This document shows, piece after piece, positions 11,434 to 20,850 of a stretch of 64,000 nucleotides of DNA. The DNA is from Saksenaea vasiformis B4078 (Eukaryota; Mucoromycota; Mucoromycetes; Mucorales; Saksenaeaceae). The translations under genes were made by a program, and so were the position numbers. Position 1 is the stretch's first letter, and every line of letters begins with the position of its first letter. The stretch covers positions 1 through 64,000 of the forward strand of contig JNDT01001390.1 in the NCBI GenBank assembly GCA_000697055.1, read 5' to 3'. The notes beneath the pieces are model-generated. The model did not search any database and had not been told where the DNA came from. It worked only from the letters and a program-made list of their open reading frames with translations.

Positions 11434-12479
11434 TGTTACGCTGTATTTTTCAGTTGTCGTATATGGATAGTGTTGTTCCAAGTGTTGTTGTAGCGTAAGC
11501 TGGATGACGGTGATTGTTGTTAAAGGTATCAGTTGAGTAATGTTCGTTGATAGAAAAGTTCGGAATTGAGTGAGCACCAGGTGTAGATTTAAGTCAAACA
11601 CCAAGACTTGGTTAAGCGGTAAAGCTTGAAGAAAGAAAAAGAAAAGGTTGAATAGAGTGACTGTTGTCGGTATTGACAATGCCCAAAGAGATCTGGATAA
11701 AATAGAATATGATCGTTAGTAAGATCGTTGATATGGTTACCTTGAATCGGCAAAGAGTTTCGTCAAAGAGTTTCGTCAAAGATAAGAAGAGAAATAAAAA
11801 GAGGACAGCGGAATTGTCGTCGCTTGTCAGACAAAGAATAAAATAAAAAGAAAAGAAAATAAAAGAAAAGGAATCAATGGATTCGGATTAACGGTGGTTT
11901 CTTGAGAATAACCAACAGAGGCGAGCAATAAAAGGCGGTTTGAGAAATAAAAGAAAAACCTTTGGAAAAGACCTTTTGAGATGGCTTGAGATAACCAAGA
12001 GAAGAATATGCTGTTATAACCTAATGTTTTATTCATTGAATTGAAAGGGTATTTATACAAAATAAATCGATAGAAAATAATTTCGCTAAGTGGATGAACA
12101 TCTAGTCTATCATGGCTCGAATGGATAATGACGGCAAGTAATTGGTTCAATTGTATGCATTTTGGATCGTATGCGCTTTGGATCGTATGCACTTTGGATC
12201 GTATGCACTTTGGATCGTATGCAGTTTCGATTGTGCGTGGTCTTGATCGGATGTGCCTTTGGATAAAGTTTGTGGGGTCCATTGGGGGTAATACCAGAGG
12301 TCATGTGCCGTTGTCAGAGTGGATGTCGATTTGTATGGGATTTTGAGAGCCTAATGACAGCAGCTAGAGTGTTCCACTAAAAGAATAAGAAAGAAAAGAA
12401 AAATAAAATAATGTCGATGTCATTGAGAAAAATAGAAATAGCGGCAAGATTGCCTGAGGGTAAAAACTAGCACGCTACA
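11434..12479 (-). mobile_element. solo LTR B (minus orientation, TSD CCGG)
   Basis: 1046 bp with TGT...ACA ends (TGTTACG at the left, GCTACA at the right), flanked by CCGG at 11430-11433 and 12480-12483. On the minus strand it carries TATAAATA followed by AATAAA near 12020-12060. It is homologous to copy A through most of its length, but the internal minisatellite differs. Having its own duplication shows it is an independent solo LTR rather than one end of a composite element with copy A. Confidence 0.75.
12150..12235 (+). repeat. 16-bp minisatellite inside LTR copy B
   Basis: About four to five tandem units of TTTGGATCGTATGCAC with single-base variants. It produces the repetitive small frames seen on both strands here, which are not genes. 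Confidence 0.8.
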
Positions 12480-12483
12480 CCGG

Positions 12484-14288
12484 CTTGTCAACATCGCCAG
12501 ATGATATCGGAATTTTTTTTTTGGAGTAAGCCAAAAAGAAAATCAATTGCAGCAAGTTGTTTCACGCTAATTAATTATAATACTAGGCAATGTAGCAATA
12601 TCGAAGAAATTGTCGTTGATCATAATTCATCATTTGAGATCTTGTCACGATTCGGCCTCTTGAAGAATAACGATCTGGAAAAGTTTAAATGTCGATGCGC
12701 CAATGTTAGACGATCCAAGTAATTTTTTGTTGTCAGATTGTCTAATAAAAAAAAGAAGAAGAATGCAAAGGATTACATGTTGTTTATTGCAAGAGGGATA
12801 TTCTAAAGGAACATAAGTAGAAAAGTAAGTCAAATGGACAGTTATAGAATGCTGAGCATACCAGATCTTTACACGTACTCTGCATAGGCATTTTCATAAC
12901 TGGCATATGTACCTCCGTACCTTCCTTCCAAATAACATCTACACGGTCAATCAGCACTATCTCCGTCATATACCTGCAGCGATGCAGCGGTTAGGTCGTC
13001 CTTCTGCCTATAGTGCATGACCCCTCGAACGTGCCATTGATATGCTTGCTAACTGAGATCGTATAATGGCACAATCCTGATTGGTACGATTTTTCGTTAT
13101 AAGGACAAATAAAGCAGTACATCAAGTCGAGGTCTTCTCCAGGAGAGAACGCAGGGAACGTAATGGTAATGTCGCTATGAGTCGCTTCTACCAGCGAATG
13201 TACGGTGATCTGAAAGGCGGTGTCTCTCAAGCAACTTATCCAGCACAACTTGACGATGATCGCTGTCCATATCTGGTTGGGCCACAAATCTACCAGGTGC
13301 CCATTGATGAGTTTGACGAGTGGAATTTGGAGCATTGCCTAAGAGACTATTGGAGTAAAGACCTTGGAAAGAGGAGATGTTGACTGCTCGAATCGCACGA
13401 TCGTCGTTAGCAGTATTGTCGCATGTAATGGCGAGGTTTTTGATTGTGACCTCCTGCAATGAAACGCCCGTTCCACGAAGTTCACGATGTTGGCGATGCT
13501 GGAGATTCCTGTCGATAGACGAGCTCGAGCAAGCTTGATGCCATCCAAAATTAAATGGTAACTATGTTGTAACACGGATAAGTTCTACACTAACATCCGT
13601 ACATGCACTACATCAGTAGAAGGTGACCGGGAGGAAGAAAAATTACTTTGCCTCGTTGAGCTTTTCAGTAATGTTACAGTCAATAGCTGTAATGCACCCT
13701 TTGCCCTACCAAGTAACAAGCGCTTGTATGTCACAGAGGCCAACCATCTAGAAGCTGTTACTAGGGTGTTCAAGTCTTTATGCACACTAATAGAGTATAC
13801 TTGTTTTACCCCGGCATGGTGTTAGACGAGATTGATCTCGCAGATTTCAATAAATTCTGCTTGTGTCCCCCCCCATCAGAAATTTTAAAAGCATGAGGTT
13901 GTAAAGTCGGTACGAATGGCATAGACAATAGACAATTTGGCACAAACGCGAAGTAATATTTAGATGACGCAAATGTATATTCAAATTACAGTAAATCCTA
14001 TCATCATTTTCTTAGGAGCTAACCAGATTTCCCGCCCCGGAAATCAATAAGATTTAGAATAGTTTTGGTGGGCGTGCGGCTGTGCAAGGTCCGGTTCCTG
14101 AGAGATCTGGTGCGAGATACCTAACGAGGATGTACAATGAGTTTGTCCAATCTCGTATACATGATCATCATCAATAATGGGTTCTCTTTCAGTAAAAAAC
14201 GAAGAGCGTGAAGAAAGCCTACAAGTGGAATACCTTAATCCAAGAATGGGAGCAAAAAAAGACTACGGAAAACAGAATGCTTTCTTTT
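12484..14288. other. unrecognised frames between LTR B and the Sel1 gene
   Basis: Contains a 73-codon plus frame at 12501-12722, overlapping frames on both strands at 12991-13460 (up to 114 codons) and a plus-strand open stretch at about 13590-13790. None has a motif I can name. The overlap of equally long frames on both strands argues for decayed coding DNA. A C8 run is at 13866-13873. Confidence 0.4.
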
Positions 14289-16518
14289 TTAAAAGAAAAT
14301 TCTCTTTAAATCATGAAGGTTCCATCGCGCCCATTCAATTGCTTTATCTTTCTTTTCTTTGTAAATCTTCCCAAGTTCCGCTTGCGCATATTCATTTCCA
14401 TGTTCTGCCGCTTTCTGGTACCATTCAATTGCTTTGTCAATATCGTTCTTTTCTTCTCTGTAAATATCCCCCAACGTCCCTTGCGCATATCCATTTCCTT
14501 GATCAGCTGATTTTTGGTACCATTCAATCGCTTTGTCAATGTCTTTCTTGTCCCATCTGTAAATATTCCCAAGTCCTGCTTGTGCATCCTGATTTCCTCG
14601 ATCTGCCGCCTTCAAGTACCATTCGATTGCTTTGTCGATATCTTTCTTTCCTTTTCTGTAACTATACCCAAGTTGGCATTGTGCCCGTTCATCTGCTTGA
14701 TCTGCTGCTTTTTGGTACCATTCAATTGCTTTGTTGATATTTTTCTCCACTTCACCTCCGGAATAATATATATCCCCAAGCCTGGTTCGTGCTCTACTAT
14801 TTCCTTTATTCGCCGCTTTTTCATACCACTCAATTGCTCTGTTCATGTCTTTCTTTTCATCTCTGTACATATCACCAAGTTTTATTTGTTCATCTTCAAG
14901 TCTGCATTGCGCATCCCTATTTCCTTTATATGCTGCCTTCTCATACAATTCCATTGCTTTGTGTATGTCTTTCTCCATCCCATCTCCGTCTCTGTACATA
15001 TCCCCAAACTTGGTTTGCTCGACTTCAAGCCTCCGTTGCGTATCCCAATTCCCTTTTTCTGCCGCTTTTTCGTACCATTCGATCGCCTTGGTGATATCTT
15101 GAATCACTCCATCCCCATCTCTGTACATATCTCCAATTTTGGTTTGCGAATCTTCGAGTTTCCGTTGCGCAACCCAACTTCCATAACTCATCGCTCTTTT
15201 GTAACATTCAATTGCCTTGATTAGATCTTTTTTCTTCCCATCCCCATCTCTATACATATCTCCAAGTTTGTTTTGCGCATGTTCAAGTCTCCATTGTGCA
15301 TCATGATGTCCTTGCTTTGCTGCTTTTTTGTACAATCCAATTGCTTTGTTGACGTCTTTTTCTACTCCGTCACCGTCTCTATACATGTCTCCAAGTATGT
15401 TTTGCAAATATTCAATTCTCCATTGAACATTTTCGTTTCCTTGTTTCGCTGCTCCTTCATAGCATTCAATTGCCCTGTCCATGTCTTTCTTCACTCCATC
15501 TCCATCTCTGTACGTATCTCCAAGTCTGGTCATAGCGTCTGCAAGTCCCTGCCGACCGTATTTTTTCATTTCAAGTCCATCCTTATATGTATATCCAATC
15601 ATGATTCGCGCTCCCTCATCCACTACGTTTTGATACTATTCAATTGCTTTTTCGAATTCTTTCTTTTCATGCATGTAGATGTCTGCAAGTTCTATTTTCG
15701 CAACTATACCTCTTTGATCGGCCGCTTTTTGGTACCATTCAATTGCTTTGTCCATGTCATTCTTGTCCCACCTGTAAATATGCCCAAGTTGGGTTTGCGC
15801 TTCTTTATCTCCTTGATCTGCCACTCTTTGGTACCATGCAGTTGATTCGTCGATGTCTTCCTTTTCGTATCTATAAATATCTCCAAGAATTGATTGATAA
15901 TACTGATCACCTTTATCCGCCCGTTTTCTGTATGTCTGAATTTGTGGGTCAGAACTTTTTATCCTCTCATTTTCAGGATTGAGCCAAAATGCAAGTTCGA
16001 ATCGAGACCTTTTTCTTTGATTGGCTGCGTATGTCTTCAGATTGACATCTTGCCGGTCTCTGCGCAAATTGCCTTCATAGCTGGCTAAGACATCCGGATC
16101 TTTTTGCGTCCCTCTAATTCCTTGACAAACAGCTTCGCGCTCCACTTTAATATTGTTGGTGCCGTCATTTCCATCGGAAATCTTGTCGCTGAGTATTCCA
16201 TTCTCAGGTTCGTCTTGCAATTTTTCATGTCCATTATCCACCGCTCTGTTGCTGCTCTGATTTAGAACTCGCTGCCGCTTCATGACTTCAACGTCGTCTC
16301 CTGTGTTCTCCTTTCTTTTATCACACTTTTGGAAAAAATCTTCCGGGTACTTTTCTATAGAATGCGCAGGTTCGCTGTCGGAAAATGCCTTGTCATAAAT
16401 TTGCTCCACTTGAAGGCTCTCACAATCATCAAGAATATTATAGGGGCTTTATGTCTTTGAACTGGATAATTGATGCTTCGGATTTTGTTGTTTCTTTCCA
16501 TTTTTCTAATCCATCCAT
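14289..16518 (-). pseudogene. Sel1-repeat protein gene with two lesions
   Basis: A single reading frame runs from about 16430 to the stop at 14289-14291, interrupted by one TAG at 15636-15638. The TAG replaces the conserved tryptophan of the repeat motif KAIEWYQ, consistent with TGG to TAG. About 15 Sel1 (TPR-like) repeats are visible from residue about 170 onward. They come in two spacings: 33-36 residues (IYRWDK-DIDKAIEWYQKAAD) and about 43 residues with MYRDGDG. An acidic/basic charged region precedes them. Upstream, ATG at 16518 opens MDGLEKWKETTKSEASII and QFKDIKP, which meets the main frame only after a one-base shift at a C4 run (about 16443-16446). The joined phrase DIKP-YNIL resembles the catalytic loop of protein kinases, which are known to be fused to Sel1 repeats in related fungi. 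The protein would be a protein-interaction scaffold. Sequencing error at both sites cannot be excluded. Confidence 0.75.
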
Positions 16519-16679
16519 GAAAAATACTCCAAGATCACCACCTATCGCAAGTTGATCTAGTTGCTATTACAAACACCGAATGAGAGTTACCTATGACTTT
16601 CCAATATTTGTGATTTTTGATTGCGTTTGTAACGTTCTCCGCTACGTGTTCGCGGGATTGTCTGTTCTCCAATCTACAG

Positions 16680-17332
16680 TCGTTTTCACTTTGTCTCTCT
16701 GAGCTCTCTTTCTTGCAAGCCAGTAGTCCACCTAAATGAGCAGACAGTCAACTTCAGCTGTAGATGAGAAACACAGTACCAAGTAGAATCTTTGATGGGT
16801 AGTAATAACCGAACTGCCCAAACACCATCTGCAGTCCTTCGTATTTTTTCTTGTTGGTGTCTTCCTTCAACGCATTCTGTATAGCTTGTTTGAAATGAGT
16901 AGTTTCCTGGAGAAATTTGGAAGACAGATGCACCTGATGCTATTTTCTTTTTAGCCATATCACTCTGGGAGAACTTGTGTGGTTCCTTACTTCTCCCCAT
17001 GAAACATAAGAAGCGGTGTATTCTACTGTGTCGTTTACGAAAGCCTTCTGGCCCTTTCTCCGTGCATAAAAACTAGCTTTAGCAGCAACATCATAAGCAG
17101 ACGTTGTACATGACAACTTTGGGAAGCTGTCACCCATCAATACATCCATAAAGTTATCTGTCTCGATGGTCTTCGTGTACGTCTGTTCTATGAATGGCTT
17201 TTTGCAAGAATATTCATGAACCAGTTTTAAAATGTTATCCTTTCCCTCTCCAATTTCTATTGCAGAGTGTTCAGCGATATATCCATCAAAATGGAGACCC
17301 CGTGTGCATCGAGTGGCAACGTCATACGTCAA
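16680..17332 (-). pseudogene. remnant of a Mucoromycota orphan gene, nuclease-like motif
   Basis: A 130-codon frame (17332 down to 16940) contains GLHFDGYIAEHSAIEIGEGK. Its Asp ... Glu-x-Lys spacing resembles a PD-(D/E)XK nuclease core. It is followed in another frame (17000-16686) by MGRSKEPHKFSQSDMAKKK. No proper start and no convincing intron link the frames. I do not recognise a named family; the nuclease idea rests on one motif. Confidence 0.3.
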
Positions 17333-17930
17333 AAACTGACTAAGCTGTTGAAAATGTCAGGTAACCGCATATATAACAGGAAATACGCTTCTCTTGTTAC
17401 ATTAAACTATAACTCTTTTTTGGCATTGTAAGAACTCATTGAAGTTAAAGAAAAAGAAAGCTGTAGTGTTTGCCGCTCTTTGTTAGCCTAACCTTCGGAA
17501 GTGCTCCGTTTGAATCTCCTAAGGTTCATGCTTACCCAACATCAGCCGCCAAAGGCACAGTTTCATGGGCGCAAATACTATTTGTTTTTAGCATACCAAC
17601 AGCTATGCACTCCATAGTAAGACGTTTTGTTGGATCTTGTGTCACTCGGATTTACCGCGATACCGCTGTGTCTTACTGGACGGGCAAACTATCGCATAAC
17701 AGCTAAGCACAGTTGATCCCATCTTATCTTACATCATCAGCGTATCATCTTCTTAAGAAACATATGAATCTCGTGAAGAATTAAGGAATGGATGCTGAAG
17801 AATATGCTTATGATAATGGGATTCCTGTAACTTGTTTCAGCAGCGACCGGTGGCCGATGCTCCAACAAAGGCTACTGTAGCCACAGTTTCGATTCTATCA
17901 AGGATGCTTTTGATACAATGACAATGCTCT
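17333..17930. other. spacer, no gene recognised
   Basis: Only a 78-codon plus frame (17470-17706) of no recognisable family. The sequence changes into the duplicated gene-tail region at about 17.93 kb. Confidence 0.4.
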
Positions 17931-18258
17931 GTACTCTAATCAGGCTTTCTATAGGCGACAGGTCAAGACACGTTTCTACAAAGCACATTTGTTTACGTTT
18001 GTGGCCAAATAGATGCGTACATGGTGTTCCTTGGCGGATGTCCAAAAATTTTGTAGATATGAAATCGTTTTCCTGCTCGAAAGATGACGAATAAACATGC
18101 AATGTCCGAGGAGCTGGCAGTGTTCTACGAAACACGGTTGATTGAAATGATCGCTGCTGTACGATAGTACAAATGTTTCTAAAGAGATGACATGTGATGT
18201 GCGAATGTGCAGCATTCACTCAACTTTTGGACGTTCCGAGAGACACGACCATCCTCCT
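17930..18258 (+). repeat. direct repeat copy 1: gene tail plus spacer
   Basis: Matches 19540-19910 at moderate to high identity. Shared blocks include TTTGTAGATATGAAATCGTT, GATGACGAATAAA, AATGATCGCTGCTGTACGAT, GTTTCTAAAGAGA and CAGCATTCACTCAACTT, ending at ACCATCCTCC just before the start codon of the downstream gene. The left part resembles the 3' end of the coding region of 18259-19682, so a further upstream gene copy once existed here. Confidence 0.7.
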
Positions 18259-19682
18259 ATGCTCGAAACGCTATTTCAATCTTATCTCCAAAGCAGTGAA
18301 GATCTCCCAGTAAAAGTGTTTATCGAAGAGAACCATGAGGAGTTTGTTAAAACGATCGTGGAAAGAGATCCTGCGAAGTTGCGCCGAAACGTGCTTGCTG
18401 AATTTTACCAACAGGTTTCAGCATTGTGCGTAAGGGCAGCAAAGGACGAGCCAGATTGGGAAGAGCTGGTGGAAGAAAAACGTGATCTTTTGCTAGGATC
18501 GAATAATAGCGAAGTCCGCGATGAAGAACTTCTGTATTTCCGTGAAATCCACAAGCGTTACCAGGAGTTCGATGATTCGAAGAAATGGAGGCTTTCGTGC
18601 ACCGGGAGATGCGTAGAGGATGCGATGTACGCATTTGCAGCAGGGCTTCCTGTTGGAATGGAAAGGTTTTTTACTGTCCGTTTAATTTAATCAAGCGCTC
18701 ACACAATAAACAATGCGGCCCATTCCTTCATTATAGGTCCTCAAAATCCAGCGTGGCTAAAGGACGGAATCTTCACGAAGGAAGAAGTGAAAGAGATCCA
18801 GGAGTACAACGCGACGACACTGGAAGAGCCTGAGAAAGCTTGCTTGGACTACCTCGAGCCTTTCCGCAAGGTATTGAGTATCATTTCATACATGATTAGC
18901 TGGCTATTTGCCAGAAGACAACTGATGAATTGCGAAATGCTCTCAAAGAGAACTATCCTACAGATGAGCCTGTTGACAGTGACAAAGAGTGGATTCACAG
19001 TTCTCTCCGTCAATTCGCTGAGTCACATCCTCTTGGTATTTTTCGCGTCCTCAAAGGAAGACTAGAAGCGTGATTTATGGTGCACGTATGGAATATTGTA
19101 GATAACTGCCATGATGGAACCTATCAGGTAACATTCCGTGTAAGCGTGTATCTATTTTCTTTTTTTATTGACAGAGATTTTAGGTTGCACCAAAGGGGCG
19201 AATCATGCTCACAGAGCACAGCAGATCGGAAGAATAAGCGGAATACGCCACAGATGAAGCGACAGAAGTATGGCCGAAGATGTGACCTGATTGTTCGCAT
19301 GAAGGATTTTGAACAGGCATGCGGAGAGGTTGGCAGGGCGATCTTGCATTTTGCATCCAAATTTATATATGAACGGGGTCTCAAGGTACCAAAGATCCTG
19401 AAGGATATGCTTTTAAGCACTCTCGGGCGTTTGAGCAATTGTAATAATGTCATTCACGAACTATCAACGATTGGCTACGTGTTCAGAGGTAATAACCATG
19501 AGACCAGCTTTATGGTAACTTACACTTTCATGGGAAATCGAGTTCAGGCATGCTTTCTACAAGCGGCTGCAGGCTATGTGTGTCGAATTAGACGCACCAT
19601 AGAACTCGAAATCCTCAACGAAGTGAAGGCGAATGTCCAGAAGATTTGTAGATATGAAATCGTTTTCCGAATTGAAAGATGA
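18259..19682 (+). pseudogene. broken gene of a Mucoromycota orphan family, PD-(D/E)XK-like
   Basis: ATG at 18259 begins MLETLFQSYLQSSEDLPVKV. Further exons read QNPAWLKDGIFTKEEVKEIQ and, after a short intron (about 18871-18913), TTDELRNALKENYPTDEPVD. The frame then meets TGA directly before FMVHVWNIVDNCHDG, best explained by an Arg CGA to TGA change. The last segment (about 19176-19682) reads RGESCSQ..., KYGRRCDLIVR and QACGEVG. I recognise this order (VD-C-D, RGE-C, GR-x-x-DL, GCGE-G, KDML) from an abundant uncharacterised protein family of Mucoromycota. The GR..D ... GE pair resembles a PD-(D/E)XK nuclease core, which is an inference. An intron at 19128-19174 leaves a one-base frame mismatch. 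With one nonsense codon and one frame break the copy is probably dead. Confidence 0.55.
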
Positions 19683-19910
19683 CGAATAAATATGCAACGT
19701 CTGAGCGGCCGCCGATGCTCTAAGAAATTTGGTTGATTAAAATGATCGCTGCTGTACGATAGTAGAAACGTTTCTAAAGAGAACGCACTCATTTTATTTA
19801 GGAAGGGTCTTTCGAAAGAGATGACGTATGATGTGCGAACACGCAGCATTCACTCAACTTCTTTGACGTTCTGAGGGATACGACCATCCTCCGTTGCATT
19901 CGATACGTAC
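19540..19910 (+). repeat. direct repeat copy 2: gene tail plus spacer
   Basis: Second copy of the segment at 17930-18258. It starts inside the 3' coding end of the pseudogene at 18259-19682 and runs to the ACCATCCTCC that in copy 1 precedes a start codon. Homology to the next gene start continues about 20 bp and then stops where the tyrosine-recombinase remnant begins. Confidence 0.7.
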
Positions 19911-19929
19911 AAATACAATGACGGTACAT

Positions 19930-20850
19930 ACAATGGGCACGAGACCACCAAATCGACCCACTTACACCAAATCCCATGCATCTACTCAATTTCCTTGCAT
20001 ACGGTCGCGTCGATCTCCATGGGGCCGCCGGCACCTGTGCAACCTACCGATTCGCAATGCTCGATCTGTACGACGACTGCTCTATCATCACTGACAATGC
20101 CAAATTCTGTGAATTCTTCGTCGCCCTTAACGAACAGACGATTGGTACTTTCGATCGACCACGGTTTGACACCTCTCCCATCATTTCGTTGTTTCGCGCT
20201 TGGGGCTCTAATGCCACCATTTCCCTACTGATCTCACTCGAAAACTCAGTTTCCTGTTAGCTATCACTGGTTTCCTTCGGCCCTCTGATATCGCTCGGAT
20301 AGATGACTCTGTCACTCAGGTCACGGATTCTGGTTTACGGCTCATTATCGTCTGTCCGAAAGAAGAACGCCGGGGCCACTCCATCGAAAGGGTTACCACC
20401 ATCCGTCCGCATTCGGATTCCCTCCTCTGCCCCATCCAAACATACTCTTCCTACATATCCCGCGTTGCTTCGGACCCTTGCTCTTGTCCATGCCCGCTCA
20501 AATTCGGTCCTCGCACGCGCACCTTCCCGCTCATTCGTCCCCTCCCCGATCCCTCTCTACCCATCGGTGCCGAACGCATAAATAATGGTCTCAAATCCCT
20601 CCTCGATCTCCTCCCTCGTCCGCCCGGTACCGCTTGTCCTAAAGCTCGCGCCCTTGGCTCTTTCGCTGCTGCTGAAGCCGGTGCACCGATCGACGACATC
20701 CTCACGCATGGTTCCTGGGCATCATCCTCGGTGTTCGATACTTTCTACCGACTCTTCCGTGCCACTGCCACCAATTTCACAGATCTCACTCTCTCGGTTC
20801 CGACAGATACTCTGGAGTCACAATCCGCAAGCGGCGTAAAAGGAGTCTAA
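19930..20850 (+). pseudogene. tyrosine recombinase remnant, probably DIRS-type element
   Basis: Noticeably more G/C-rich than its surroundings. The first frame (to about 20235) reads MHLLNFLAYG, TYRFAMLDLYDDCSIITDNA and SPIISLFRAWGSNA, the helical core-binding part of a phage-type integrase. A one-base shift near 20235 moves to a second frame. It reads TRKLSFLLAITGFLRPSDIARID (containing the first catalytic Arg in RPSDI) and AERINNG, then KARALGSFAAAEAGAPIDD, THGSWASSSVFDTFYRLF (His/Trp box and the likely nucleophilic Tyr), ending with TAA at 20848-20850. This order matches the recombinases of DIRS-type retrotransposons that I know from Mucorales. No reverse transcriptase or RNase H is present, so only a fragment was inserted or survives. 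Confidence 0.7.

Noticed and set aside
8419..11679. Two similar 83-84-codon minus frames (MSLQTTV... and MSIPTTV...)
   Set aside because: They lie inside the homologous ends of LTR copies A and B; their similarity reflects LTR homology, not a gene.
12110..12346. Repetitive frames with a His-Phe-Gly-Ser-Tyr pattern on both strands
   Set aside because: Encoded by the 16-bp minisatellite in LTR copy B.
8425..12479. LTR copies A and B as the two ends of one element
   Set aside because: Copy B has its own CCGG duplication on both sides, and the interior contains no element genes and a foreign solo LTR.
14300..16000. Long plus-strand frames opposite the Sel1-repeat gene (up to 236 codons)
   Set aside because: They mirror the repeat period of the minus-strand gene and have Phe/Ser/Leu-rich composition typical of antisense reading; the minus frame has clear Sel1 motifs.
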